From Streptomyces sp. A 4/2 (GTDB lineage Bacteria > Actinomycetota > Actinomycetes > Streptomycetales > Streptomycetaceae): 64,000 nucleotides of DNA. The position numbers and the translations under genes were made by a program. Numbering within the stretch: position 1 is the stretch's first letter; every line of letters begins with the position of its first letter. Location of the stretch: the NCBI RefSeq assembly GCF_940670765.1, contig NZ_CALNVW010000024.1, forward strand, positions 29,269-93,268. The letters run 5' to 3'. Positions 16,842 through 25,351 of this stretch are shown piece after piece. Below the pieces are notes generated by a model. That model was not told the origin of the DNA. It did not search any database and worked only from the letters and a program-made list of their open reading frames with translations.

Positions 16842-17507
16842 ATGCCGAACCAGACAGTCCGCAGTACCCCGGTGGCCCGTGCCGCAGCCCTCTGCGCCGC
16901 CGCCCTGATCTCCCTGGGCGCGCTCAGCGCATGCAGCAGCGGCATCAGCGAGGTGAAGGGGGAGAAGAGTGAGAAGGGCGTCGACTCGCTGGCCGACGGC
17001 GCATCGACGTCCGGCTCCGCCGCGCACGGCAAGGGCAACACCACGCCGAAGGACAGCACCGCGGGCCGCCCCCAACTGCGCCTCGACACCTCGCCCGAGG
17101 AGGCGCAGCGCCTCGATGACACCTACAACGCCTGTCTCCAGGCCCACGGTGTCCCGATGAACACCAAGCGCGCGGCTCTCGCGGGCGCCAAGCAGGCGGC
17201 GCCGCTCCAGAATCCTGACCCCACGAAGGCGCATCAAGCGGCCTACGACGCCTGCGAGATCAAGCTGCCGCTCCGGCCGCCGGAGACGAGGCCGGAGACC
17301 AACGCGCACTTCGCCGACGACTACCGCGCGTATGTGAAGTGCCTCCAGAAGCGCGGCATGAGGATCCACATGGTGCCCGACACCAGCGTCAGCCCCGACG
17401 GTCTGTCCTGGCGGTACGACGACAGCAGCGGCGAGACCCTCTCGGACGCCGAGCAGACCAAGGCCGACCGCGACTGCATGACGGAGGCCTTCGGTGGCAA
17501 GGGATAA
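16842..17507 (+). CDS. Secreted lipoprotein of unknown function
   Basis: A 221-aa protein with a lipoprotein signal peptide: hydrophobic stretch then LGALSACSS, with the lipidated Cys at about residue 30. The mature part is hydrophilic and contains two short repeated stretches (DDTYNACLQAHGVPMN and DDYRAYVKCLQKRGMRIHM), each with one cysteine in a similar helix, plus CEIK and DRDCMTEAFGG. It heads an operon with a membrane adaptor, ABC ATPase and permease; its stop overlaps the adaptor start by 14 nt. Perhaps an accessory or sensing component of the exporter; no family recognised. Confidence 0.85.
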   Translation: MPNQTVRSTPVARAAALCAAALISLGALSACSSGISEVKGEKSEKGVDSLADGASTSGSAAHGKGNTTPKDSTAGRPQLRLDTSPEEAQRLDDTYNACLQAHGVPMNTKRAALAGAKQAAPLQNPDPTKAHQAAYDACEIKLPLRPPETRPETNAHFADDYRAYVKCLQKRGMRIHMVPDTSVSPDGLSWRYDDSSGETLSDAEQTKADRDCMTEAFGGKG

Positions 17508-18609
17508 CGCCGCCGCCCACGCGCCCCGCCGCCGTACGGGCCGGCGCATCGCCCTCACCGCGGCGGTGGCCGTCCTCGTCGCGGGCGCCGGGGCCGGAGC
17601 GATGGCGCTCTCCGCGCACGGCCACGCCTCGGACCCGAAGCCCGCGGCGGCCCCGTCCGCCCGCACGGTCGCGATCGTACGGACGGACCTGTCGGACAGC
17701 CGCTCGGTGACCGGGACGCTGGGCTTCGGTGGTGGCTCCCCGGTCAAAGGAGCGGGCAAGGGGCTTGTCACCCGCCTGCCGGAGCCGGGTACGACGGTGG
17801 CCCGTGGCAAGCCGCTGTACTGGGTGGACGACCGGCCGGTCATGGTCTTCTTCGGGGACACCCCGGTCTTCCGCGAGCTGGCGAAGCCGGGCGTCACCGG
17901 CCGTGACGTCACGGTGCTCGCGGAGAACCTCCAGGCGCTCGGGTACGACACGGGCCCGGTGCGGCAGCACGCGGACGGCGCCGAACTCACCCCCGCCCTC
18001 GCCGCCGCCCTCAAGCGGTGGCAGCGCGACACCGGGCAGCAGGCCACCGGAACCCTGGGGATCGGGCAGGTCGCCGTACTGCCGGGGGAGGTACGGGTCA
18101 GCGCGGTCAAGGCGCAGCTCGGCGACGAGGCGGCGGCCGGCGAACTGCTGACCGTCACCCCGGTCGCCAAGGTCGTCTCGGTGAAGATGGACGCGGCGGA
18201 CGCCGAACCGGTCCGCAAGGGCGACCGGGTGACCATCACCCTGCCCAGCACCAAGACGGTCCCCGGCAAGGTCACCGCGGTGGGACAGACCGTGCAGGGC
18301 GGCGCGGACGACGACGGGTCGGGCGAGCAGGCCCCGCCGACGCTCGGGATCACCATCGTGCCGACGGACCCCGGCACCGTGAAGAAGCTGGACTCCGCCT
18401 CCGTACAGGTGCAGTTCACCACCGGGACCAGGAAGCACGTCCTGGTGGTGCCGGTCGGATCGCTGCTCGCGCTGAGCGAGGGCGGCTACGCGCTCCAGAG
18501 CCCCGAGGGGAAGCTGCGGGCCGTGCAGACCGGGCTCTTCGCGAAGGGCATGGTCGAGATCTCCGGGCCGGGCATCAGCGAGGGCGACCGGGTGGTGACC
18601 ACCTCATGA
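17494..18609 (+). CDS. Membrane-anchored periplasmic-adaptor-like protein of a MacB-type exporter
   Basis: A 371-aa protein: N-terminal TM anchor at about residues 17-38, then an extracytoplasmic region with a peptidoglycan-binding-like repeat in the middle (DVTVLAENLQALGYDTGPVR ... TPALAAALKRWQRDTG), flanked by beta-barrel/lipoyl-like halves (VVSVKMDAADAEPVRKGDRVT) as in HlyD/MacA adaptors. Such proteins in actinobacteria occur before MacB-like ATPase and permease genes, as here. The GTG start overlaps the lipoprotein stop, and its own stop overlaps the ATPase start (ATGA). Confidence 0.87.
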   Translation: MARDNAAAHAPRRRTGRRIALTAAVAVLVAGAGAGAMALSAHGHASDPKPAAAPSARTVAIVRTDLSDSRSVTGTLGFGGGSPVKGAGKGLVTRLPEPGTTVARGKPLYWVDDRPVMVFFGDTPVFRELAKPGVTGRDVTVLAENLQALGYDTGPVRQHADGAELTPALAAALKRWQRDTGQQATGTLGIGQVAVLPGEVRVSAVKAQLGDEAAAGELLTVTPVAKVVSVKMDAADAEPVRKGDRVTITLPSTKTVPGKVTAVGQTVQGGADDDGSGEQAPPTLGITIVPTDPGTVKKLDSASVQVQFTTGTRKHVLVVPVGSLLALSEGGYALQSPEGKLRAVQTGLFAKGMVEISGPGISEGDRVVTTS

Positions 18610-19394
18610 CGGCGCCCCCCGCGGCCGGCCCGGCGGCCGGTGCCCCCAGGACCGCGGCCGACCCGGCGGCCGGTGCTTCCGGTGCCACGGCTACGGGCCC
18701 CGCGGGCCCGCCGCCGGTGCTGGCCGTCCACCGGGCGAGCAAGGCGTACCCCGGCGGAGTCACCGCACTGGACGACGTCTCGCTCTCCGTCGGCCGGGGC
18801 GAACTGCTCGCCATCGTGGGCCCGTCGGGCTCCGGCAAGTCCACCCTGCTCAACATCATGGGCACGCTCGACCTCCCGACCAGCGGCTCGGTGGAGTTCG
18901 GCGGCGTGGACGCGGCGGAGCTGTCCGACCGGCGGCTCTCGGCGCTGCGCGGGCGCTGGCTCGGCTTCGTGTTCCAGCAGTGCCACCTCACCGACGGGCT
19001 CAGCGCCGAGGAGAACGTCGCCACCGGCCTGCTGTACGCCGGGGTGCCGCGCCGCAAGCGCCAGCCACTGGCCCGCGCGGCGCTGGCCCGGGTGGGCCTC
19101 GCCTCCCGGGTGCGGCACCTCCCGCACCAGCTCTCCGGCGGCGAGCGCCAGCGCGTCGCCATCGCCAGGGCGCTGGTCAACGAGCCCGCACTGGTCCTCG
19201 CCGACGAACCGACCGGCGCCCTGGACACCGCCAACGGCCGGGCCGTACTCGACCTTCTGATCCAGCTGAACAGTGAGGGCACCACCATCGCCGTCATCAC
19301 CCACGACCGGGACATCGCCGCCCGGCTGCCGCGCCGCGTCGAGATCCGCGACGGCCGCGTCACGGCCGACACCGGTTCCGGAGGGTACGTATGA
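18606..19394 (+). CDS. ABC transporter ATP-binding protein (MacB/LolD type)
   Basis: A 262-aa ATPase. Walker A GPSGSGKST (about residues 76-84), Q-loop FVFQQCHL, signature LSGGERQRVAIARAL, Walker B LVLADEPTGALD and the H-loop ITHDRD are all intact. The first about 40 residues are an Ala/Pro/Gly-rich extension not found in most relatives, so the true start could be slightly downstream; the ATG used overlaps the previous stop. Works with the FtsX-like permease encoded next, overlapping by 4 nt. Confidence 0.95.
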   Translation: MTAPPAAGPAAGAPRTAADPAAGASGATATGPAGPPPVLAVHRASKAYPGGVTALDDVSLSVGRGELLAIVGPSGSGKSTLLNIMGTLDLPTSGSVEFGGVDAAELSDRRLSALRGRWLGFVFQQCHLTDGLSAEENVATGLLYAGVPRRKRQPLARAALARVGLASRVRHLPHQLSGGERQRVAIARALVNEPALVLADEPTGALDTANGRAVLDLLIQLNSEGTTIAVITHDRDIAARLPRRVEIRDGRVTADTGSGGYV

Positions 19395-20650
19395 CATCCG
19401 CCGCGCCCGCCTTTGATTCCGATCCTGCACCCGATTCCGCGCCCGGCTCCGACCGTACGAAGCCGGTGCGGCTGGCGCCCTCCGACGTGCTGCGGCTCGG
19501 GCTGCTCGGGATCCGTACCCGCCGCATGCGCGCGGCGCTCTCCGCGCTCGGCATCTCCATCGGCATCGCCACCCTGATCCTGGTGACGGGCATCCCGGCC
19601 TCCAGCCAGCGGGACCTGAACGCCCAACTGTCCGCGCTGGGCACCAACACACTGCGCGCCGAACCGCAGCCGAACCAGAGCCCGCCGGTGCTGCTGCCCG
19701 AGAACGCGGACGAGTCGGCCGCCCGCATCGGTCCGGTCACCGTGGCCAGCAGCGTCGCCAACACCCATGCGCTCGTGCGGCGTTCGGACCGTACGGATCC
19801 GCAGGACGGCTCGGGACTGACCGTGCTGGCCGCCAAGTCCGACCTGCTGCCCGCGGTCAACGGGAAGATCCGTTCCGGCCGGTTCCTGAACGCGTCGACC
19901 GAGCGGTTCCCCACCGTCGTACTCGGCTACCGGGCGGCGTCCCGCCTCGGCATCCCCCGGCTGGTACCGGGCGCGGAGGCACCGCAGATCGTCATCGACG
20001 ACCGGTGGTTCACGGTCATCGGCGTCCTCGACGAGCTGCCGCTCGCGCCCGATCTCGACCGCTCCGTACTCGTCGGATGGCAGGCGGCCCGTACCGAGCT
20101 GGGCTTCGACGGCCACCCCACGGTGATCTACGTGAAGGCCCGCGAGGACGCCGTCGAGGACGTCGCCGCGGTGCTGCCCGCGTCCCTGTACCCCGAACTG
20201 CCCGGCATGGTCAGGGTCAGCCGCCCCTCGGACGCGCTGACGGCGAAACGCGCCACCGAGACGACGTTCTCCGCGCTCTTCCTGGGCCTCGCGGGGGTCG
20301 CCCTGCTGGTCGGCGGGATCGGGGTCGCCAACACCATGTACATCTCGGTCCTGGAACGCCGCAGGGAGATCGGCCTGCGCCGGGCACTCGGCGCGGGCCG
20401 CGGGCAGATCCGCGTGCAGTTCCTGACGGAGTCGGTCGCGCTGTCGGTGCTCGGCGGCATCGCGGGCACCCTCATCGGCGTGCTGGCGACGCTCGCCTAC
20501 GCCCTGTACCAGGGCTGGCCCGCGGTCGTCCCGCCCACCGCGCTCGTCGGCGGCACGGTGGGCGCGGTGCTGATCGGGATGGCGGCGGGCGTCTACCCCT
20601 CGGTCCGCGCCGCCCGGCTGACCCCGACGGAGGCGCTGGCCGCGACGTGA
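19391..20650 (+). CDS. ABC transporter permease (MacB/FtsX family)
   Basis: A 419-aa permease with the MacB topology: cytosolic N-terminus, TM1 about residues 55-76 (LSALGISIGIATLILVTGI), a large extracytoplasmic MacB-PCD domain of about 200 residues, then three TM helices in the FtsX domain (FLGLAGVALLVGGIGVANTM ... RREIGLRRALGAGRGQIRVQ ... VLIGMAAGVYPSVRAARLTP). Last gene of the lipoprotein-adaptor-ATPase-permease operon. MacB-type pumps move peptides, lipoproteins or drugs outward by mechanotransmission; the substrate here is unknown. Confidence 0.93.
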   Translation: MTSAAPAFDSDPAPDSAPGSDRTKPVRLAPSDVLRLGLLGIRTRRMRAALSALGISIGIATLILVTGIPASSQRDLNAQLSALGTNTLRAEPQPNQSPPVLLPENADESAARIGPVTVASSVANTHALVRRSDRTDPQDGSGLTVLAAKSDLLPAVNGKIRSGRFLNASTERFPTVVLGYRAASRLGIPRLVPGAEAPQIVIDDRWFTVIGVLDELPLAPDLDRSVLVGWQAARTELGFDGHPTVIYVKAREDAVEDVAAVLPASLYPELPGMVRVSRPSDALTAKRATETTFSALFLGLAGVALLVGGIGVANTMYISVLERRREIGLRRALGAGRGQIRVQFLTESVALSVLGGIAGTLIGVLATLAYALYQGWPAVVPPTALVGGTVGAVLIGMAAGVYPSVRAARLTPTEALAAT

Positions 20651-20669
20651 CCCCGTACGGTGCGCGGGC

Positions 20670-21050
20670 TCAGTCGAAGCAGAGGCAGAACGGGTGCCCC
20701 GCCGGGTCCGCGTACACCCGCCAGTTGCACGACGGGTCCGTCGCGTCCGGCGCGTCCAGCAGCTTCGCGCCCAGTGCCAGGACCTGTTCCTCCGCCGCGT
20801 CGATGTCGGTGACGGAGAAGTCCAGATGGAACTGTTGAGAGCCGTCGGCGGACGGCCACGACGGGGGTACGAATCCGGGCGCCTCCTGGAACGCGAGACG
20901 CGTGCCCTCGTGCCCTTCGAGGACCACCCACCGCACCTCTTCGCCGTCCTCGGCCACGGGCGTGCCACCGATGACGGCGGCGTAGAACGCGGCGAGCGCG
21001 TGCACGTCCGGACAGTCCAGGACGACACTGCGCAGCTTGGCTACGGTCAT
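20670..21050 (-). CDS. VOC (glyoxalase/bleomycin-resistance) superfamily protein
   Basis: A 126-aa protein with the beta-alpha-beta-beta-beta repeats of the VOC fold: VVLDCPDVHALAAFYAAVIG at the N-terminus, central FHLDFSVTDIDAAEEQVLALGAK, and the closing DPAGHPFCLCFD. Several members of this subfamily are small-molecule-binding or antibiotic-resistance proteins, but no substrate can be assigned. AGGGAG lies upstream of the ATG. Divergent from the CGNR regulator, sharing an intergenic region with GGTAAC/GTTACC boxes that suggests control by that regulator. Confidence 0.88.
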   Translation of the reverse strand: MTVAKLRSVVLDCPDVHALAAFYAAVIGGTPVAEDGEEVRWVVLEGHEGTRLAFQEAPGFVPPSWPSADGSQQFHLDFSVTDIDAAEEQVLALGAKLLDAPDATDPSCNWRVYADPAGHPFCLCFD

Positions 21051-21076
21051 GGGTTCTCCCTAGTTCGAGGCCGCTG

Positions 21077-21136
21077 GTTACCGCTTGCAGGGCTCATCCG
21101 GTAACCGTTACCTCATGCTGCCGCATGGAAGGTAAC
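21077..21136. promoter_or_regulatory. Cluster of GTTACC/GGTAAC half-sites between VOC and CGNR genes
   Basis: GTTACC at 21077, the perfect 13-bp palindrome GGTAAC-C-GTTACC at 21100-21112, and GGTAAC at 21131. The last one overlaps the predicted -10 (TAACGT at 21133-21138) of the CGNR gene. Probably an autoregulatory operator. Confidence 0.55.
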
Positions 21137-21138
21137 GT
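21133..21138 (+). promoter_or_regulatory. Candidate -10 hexamer TAACGT for leaderless CGNR mRNA
   Basis: TAACGT followed by 7 nt and GTG at 21146, in frame with the CGNR coding region. Confidence 0.5.
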
Positions 21139-21145
21139 CGCAAGG

Positions 21146-21667
21146 GTGAATGAGAGGGCAACCGCCCCGGGCGGGCTCGCGCTCGTGGAGGCGCTGGTGA
21201 ACACGGTGAGCCTCGACACCGGCGACGACCGGCTGGCCGAGGAGTTCTCACTCGGCGGCGGCGCACTGGCCGAAGCGGCCGAGCTGCGCGAGGCGCTGCG
21301 CGCGGCCTGCCGGGCGCACGCGGGCCAGGACATGCCGACAGCGCAGCGGGAGACCCTGGCCCGGCTGCTGTCGGACGCCCCGCTGGTGGTCACGGTCGAC
21401 AAGGAGGGCGTGGCCGCGCTGGCCCCGAAGGACCCGTCCGCGCTCACCTCCCGTGTCGCGGCGGCCGTCGCGACAGCGGTCACCGAGGGCACCTGGCAGC
21501 GCCTCAAGGCCTGTGAGGCGGAGGACTGCCAGTGGGCGTACTACGACCGCAGCCCGGCGGGCCGCGGTCGCTGGTGCACGATGGCGGCGTGCGGCAGCCG
21601 GGCGAAGATGCGCGCGTACCGGGCCCGGAAAGCGGGCCGCACGGCATCGGATCCGCCCGGCACCTGA
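21146..21667 (+). CDS. CGNR zinc-finger / ABATE-domain regulator
   Basis: A 173-aa protein. The N-terminal two thirds look like the helical ABATE ligand-binding-like domain (GLALVEALVNTVSLDTGDD, ELREALRAACRAHAG), and the C-terminus holds the zinc finger CEAEDC ... RWCTMAACGSRAKMRAYRAR with four cysteines and the CG(N/S)R signature. Members are thought to be stress-linked transcription factors. GTG at 21146 is preferred to ATG at 21125 because TAACGT sits exactly 7 nt upstream; the ATG would give 7 more residues. Probably controls the divergent VOC gene. Confidence 0.88.
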   Translation: MNERATAPGGLALVEALVNTVSLDTGDDRLAEEFSLGGGALAEAAELREALRAACRAHAGQDMPTAQRETLARLLSDAPLVVTVDKEGVAALAPKDPSALTSRVAAAVATAVTEGTWQRLKACEAEDCQWAYYDRSPAGRGRWCTMAACGSRAKMRAYRARKAGRTASDPPGT

Positions 21668-21709
21668 GGGGCCGGCGCCGGGCCCGCACCAGGAATGCGT
21701 ACCCGGGGA

Positions 21710-23053
21710 CTACGCCCGGGGCCGTCCCATCGCCCGGTAGACCCACCCGGCCTCCCGCCACGCCACCGGGTCCAGCGCGTTGCGCCCGTCCAGCAGTATC
21801 CGCTCCGAGGCCACCGCCCCCAGCTCCGCCGGGTCCAGCTCGCGGAACTCGCGCCACTCCGTCAGGTGCAGGACGACATCCGCACCCCGCACCGCGTCCA
21901 GCGCGGTCTCCGCGTAACCGAGCGTCGGGAAGAGCCGCCGGGCGTTGTCCATGCCCTTGGGGTCGTAGACCGTGACCTGGCCGCCCTGGAGGTGGATCTG
22001 CCCGGCGACATTGAGCGCGGGCGAATCCCGTACGTCGTCCGAGTCCGGCTTGAAGGTCGCGCCGAGCACCGCGACCCGCTTGCCCAGGAACGAACCGCCG
22101 CCCACGGCCTCACGGGCCAGCTCCACCATGTGCCCGCGGCGCCGCATGTTGATCGAGTCGACCTCGCGCAGGAAGGTCAGCGCCTGATCGGCGCCCAGCT
22201 CGCCGGCGCGGGCCATGAAGGCCCGGATGTCCTTGGGCAGGCACCCGCCGCCGAACCCGATCCCGGCCCGCAGGAACTTCTTCCCGATCCGCTCGTCGTG
22301 CCCGAGTGCTTCCGCGAGCTTCGCGACGTCGCCGTCGGCGGCCTCGCAGACCTCGGCCATCGCGTTGATGAAGGAGATCTTCGTGGCGAGGAAGGAGTTC
22401 GCCGCGGTCTTCACCAGCTCGGCGGTGGGGAAGTCGGTCACCACGAACGGCGAACCCTCGCCCACCGGTCCCGCGTACACCTCACGCAGCAGCTTCTCGG
22501 CCCGCTCGCTCTCCACACCGACGACGATCCGGTCGGGGTGCAGGGTGTCCTGGACGGCGAAGCCCTCGCGCAGGAACTCCGGGTTCCACGCCAGCTCCAC
22601 CGCGGCCCCGGCCGGAGCCAGCTCCTGGAGCAGCCCCGCCAGCCTGGCCGCGCTGCCGACCGGCACGGTCGACTTCCCGACGACCAGCGCGGCCCGGTTC
22701 AGATGCGGTGCGAGCTGGGCGAACGCGGTGTCGACGTACGACATGTCGCACGCGTACTCCCCGTGCTTCTGCGGAGTGTTGACGCACACGAAGTGCACAT
22801 CGCCGAACTTTCCGGCCTCTTCCGGCGAGGTGGTGAACCGCAGCCGGCCGGTCGATCCCTCGATCCCCGCGACGTGCCGCCGCAGCAGTTCCTCGAGACC
22901 GGGCTCGTACATGGGGACCCGCCCCTGCGACAGCATCTCGATCTTCTCGGGCACCACATCCAGCCCGAGCACCTCGAACCCCAGCTCAGCCATGGCCGCG
23001 GCGTGCGTGGCACCGAGGTATCCGGTACCGATCACGGTGATTTTCAGGGCCAT
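21710..23053 (-). CDS. ugd: UDP-glucose 6-dehydrogenase
   Basis: A 447-aa enzyme oxidising UDP-glucose to UDP-glucuronate with two NAD+. Rossmann motif ITVIGTGYLGATHAAAMAE at the N-terminus, VNTPQ, the STVPVG loop, NPEFLREG, and the catalytic cysteine in GIGFGGGCLPKDIRAF are all present. C-terminal UDP-binding domain complete (TFKPDSDDVRDSPAL). UDP-glucuronate feeds wall polysaccharides and nucleotide sugars, in keeping with the many envelope genes nearby. Single gene converging with the CGNR gene, 42 nt apart. Confidence 0.95.
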   Translation of the reverse strand: MALKITVIGTGYLGATHAAAMAELGFEVLGLDVVPEKIEMLSQGRVPMYEPGLEELLRRHVAGIEGSTGRLRFTTSPEEAGKFGDVHFVCVNTPQKHGEYACDMSYVDTAFAQLAPHLNRAALVVGKSTVPVGSAARLAGLLQELAPAGAAVELAWNPEFLREGFAVQDTLHPDRIVVGVESERAEKLLREVYAGPVGEGSPFVVTDFPTAELVKTAANSFLATKISFINAMAEVCEAADGDVAKLAEALGHDERIGKKFLRAGIGFGGGCLPKDIRAFMARAGELGADQALTFLREVDSINMRRRGHMVELAREAVGGGSFLGKRVAVLGATFKPDSDDVRDSPALNVAGQIHLQGGQVTVYDPKGMDNARRLFPTLGYAETALDAVRGADVVLHLTEWREFRELDPAELGAVASERILLDGRNALDPVAWREAGWVYRAMGRPRA

Positions 23054-23211
23054 GAAGATGCTCCAGGGGGCGTACGGGATCGGGTGCGCGCCCGAGCATA
23101 GTCGGGCTGTCCGATGACGGGCTTTCCCCCTGTCGCCAAGCTCACGTATCCCTGGGGGCGGCCAGCCCCTAAAATCGGGTTACTTAACGGTAGTTAGCAT
23201 CTGGGGAGTGA

Positions 23212-24375
23212 GTGACCTTGGCAGGTTCGCCCGAATTCGACCTGTACCGCCCGGCCGAAGAGCACGACATGCTCCGCGACTCGGTCCGCTCCCTGGCCGA
23301 GGCGAAGATCGCGCCCTTCGCGGCTGCGGTCGACGAGGAGGCCCGCTTCCCGCAGGAGGCGCTGGACGCGCTGAGCGCCGCCGACCTGCACGCGGTGCAC
23401 GTACCGGAGGAGTACGGCGGCGCGGGCGCCGACGCGCTCGCCACGGTCGTCGTCATCGAGGAGGTGGCCCGCGTCTGCGCGTCCTCCTCCCTCATCCCGG
23501 CCGTGAACAAGCTGGGCTCGCTCCCCGTGATGCTCTCGGGCTCCGAGGACCTCAAGCGGAAGTACCTGACCAAGCTCGCGCAGGGCGAGGGCATGTTCTC
23601 GTACTGCCTCAGCGAGCCGGACGCGGGCTCCGACGCGGCGGGCATGAAGACCAGGGCCGTCCGCGACGGCGACTTCTGGGTCCTCAACGGCGTGAAGCGC
23701 TGGATCACCAACGCGGGCGTCTCCGAGTACTACACGGTCATGGCCGTCACCGACCCCACGAAGCGCTCCAAGGGCATCAGCGCGTTCGTCGTCGAGAAGT
23801 CGGACGAGGGCGTCTCCTTCGGCGCCCCCGAGAAGAAGCTCGGCATCAAGGGCTCCCCGACGCGCGAGGTCTACCTCGACAACGTCCGTATCCCCGCCGA
23901 CCGCATGATCGGCGAGGAGGGCACCGGCTTCGCCACGGCGATGAAGACCCTGGACCACACCCGCATCACGATCGCGGCCCAGGCCCTCGGGATCGCCCAG
24001 GGCGCCCTCGACTACGCCAAGGGCTACGTCCAGGAGCGCAAGCAGTTCGGCAAGCCGATCGGTGACTTCCAGGGCATCCAGTTCATGCTCGCGGACATGG
24101 CCATGAAGCTCGAAGCGGCCCGCCAGCTCACCTACGCGGCAGCGGCCAAGTCCGAGCGTCTGGACGGCGACCTGACCTTCTTCGGCGCCGCGGCGAAGTG
24201 CTTCGCCTCGGACGCGGCGATGGAGATCACGACGGACGCGGTCCAACTGCTGGGCGGGTACGGGTACACGCGGGACTACCCGGTGGAGCGGATGATGCGG
24301 GACGCGAAGATCACCCAGATCTACGAGGGCACGAACCAGGTCCAGCGGATCGTGATGGCGCGGAACCTGCCGTAG
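23212..24375 (+). CDS. Acyl-CoA dehydrogenase
   Basis: A 387-aa FAD enzyme that introduces the alpha-beta double bond in acyl-CoAs. Signatures: CLSEPDAGSDAAGMKT (flavin loop), WITNAGVSEYYTV, the DHTRITIAAQALGIAQGALDYA helix, QLLGGYGYTRDYPVERMMRDAKI and the catalytic-base region QIYEGTNQVQRIVMARNL, where Glu is the expected base of short/medium-chain enzymes. Substrate chain length cannot be told. GTG start at 23212. Single gene followed by a good terminator. Confidence 0.94.
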   Translation: MTLAGSPEFDLYRPAEEHDMLRDSVRSLAEAKIAPFAAAVDEEARFPQEALDALSAADLHAVHVPEEYGGAGADALATVVVIEEVARVCASSSLIPAVNKLGSLPVMLSGSEDLKRKYLTKLAQGEGMFSYCLSEPDAGSDAAGMKTRAVRDGDFWVLNGVKRWITNAGVSEYYTVMAVTDPTKRSKGISAFVVEKSDEGVSFGAPEKKLGIKGSPTREVYLDNVRIPADRMIGEEGTGFATAMKTLDHTRITIAAQALGIAQGALDYAKGYVQERKQFGKPIGDFQGIQFMLADMAMKLEAARQLTYAAAAKSERLDGDLTFFGAAAKCFASDAAMEITTDAVQLLGGYGYTRDYPVERMMRDAKITQIYEGTNQVQRIVMARNLP

Positions 24376-24425
24376 AGCGGTTCTCGCCGGGCCGTAGCCA
24401 TCCTTGGCGGCCGGCGGTCAAGGAA

Positions 24426-24451
24426 CGCCCCCGTCAGTCACGACGGGGGCG
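24426..24451 (+). terminator. Terminator after acyl-CoA dehydrogenase
   Basis: Perfect 10-bp arms CGCCCCCGTC / GACGGGGGCG with a 6-nt loop, 50 nt past the stop. Confidence 0.8.
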
Positions 24452-24573
24452 CTCGTCTGCCAGTGGGCAGCATGCTCAGCCGGAGTCCGGCGCATCGTCA
24501 ATCTTTATCAGCAGATGTGACCGCAGCCAGGCGCCTCTCTGTCCGCCCGTTCGGTCGACGTGGGGAGTCCCTG

Positions 24574-25116
24574 TCAGGCGGAGCGCTTGCGTACCAGCCC
24601 CCGCAGTTGACGGACCAGATCCTCGCCCGCCTGCACTGCCGCACGGGGGAATTCCAGCCGGGCGACCCGGCCGTCGGCAACGCTGATGTCCACACGCAGA
24701 GCCTTCGCCATGCCCGTGGTCAGTACGGGCTTGGAAACCCCGTCCACGTCGTCGAGCTCTATGTCCCAGAGCAGTTTCCTCGGCTGCGGCGTGATGAACC
24801 CGCCGAGCGAGAAGATGAGCACCCGGCCGGTCGTCAGGGCCAGGACGTTGCGTTCGTTCACCGGGAAGTCGGCCCCGGCGGACCGGTCCGTGGCGGCGTC
24901 CGTAGCGCGCTTGCTCCTGTCCCGTGCGATCTTCTTGCCCGCGAGCGCCCCGGCACCGCCGCCCCCCGCTGCCCCGAGCACCTCCCCCTTCATCCCGGAC
25001 ACGACCCGCGCCACCCGCCCCGCGGGGTAAGCCAGCGCGACGGCCAGCACTTCCTCTCCCTCGATTCCCTCGGACGTCAGATACTTCCGGACTCGGCTCT
25101 CCTGTGACGGCTTCAC
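24574..25116 (-). CDS. Hypothetical protein with PH-like features
   Basis: A 180-aa protein, no signal peptide. A Gly-rich hydrophobic stretch (GEVLGAAGGGGAGALAGKKIA, about residues 44-64) interrupts the N-terminal part. The C-terminal half (NERNVLALTTGRVLIFSLGG ... WDIELDDVDGVSKPV ... LRVDISVADGRVARLEFPR) has the strand order of bacterial PH-like or YdbT-type domains. GTG start with GGAGG about 11 nt upstream. Single gene, convergent with the acyl-CoA dehydrogenase. Function unknown. Confidence 0.75.
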   Translation of the reverse strand: MKPSQESRVRKYLTSEGIEGEEVLAVALAYPAGRVARVVSGMKGEVLGAAGGGGAGALAGKKIARDRSKRATDAATDRSAGADFPVNERNVLALTTGRVLIFSLGGFITPQPRKLLWDIELDDVDGVSKPVLTTGMAKALRVDISVADGRVARLEFPRAAVQAGEDLVRQLRGLVRKRSA

Positions 25117-25351
25117 CTGCGATTACGCCTCCGATGTCGTCAACTCGCTGGCACAGTCGACTTATTGAAGCACCGGCCCGCGACGGCCGCAGCGGTGAAG
25201 CCGGAGAACAGGGAAACTGGCCGGTCAGCCGCCGCGCAGGGGGGACACCCGGCCAGTGGTCTCGGGCCGCTGCCCGCAGGACCGCGTCACCGAATCACCT
25301 TTCTTCTGCATTTCTGCCCACTTGCCGGTTCCGGTTCGGCACAGTGGAACG
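25117..25351. other. Intergenic region without recognised gene
   Basis: 235 nt between the divergent PH-like gene and the DUF5954-like gene. The only long reading frame here runs into the downstream gene from 25256 but has no ribosome site or family similarity. No clear promoter or repeat seen. Confidence 0.5.
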
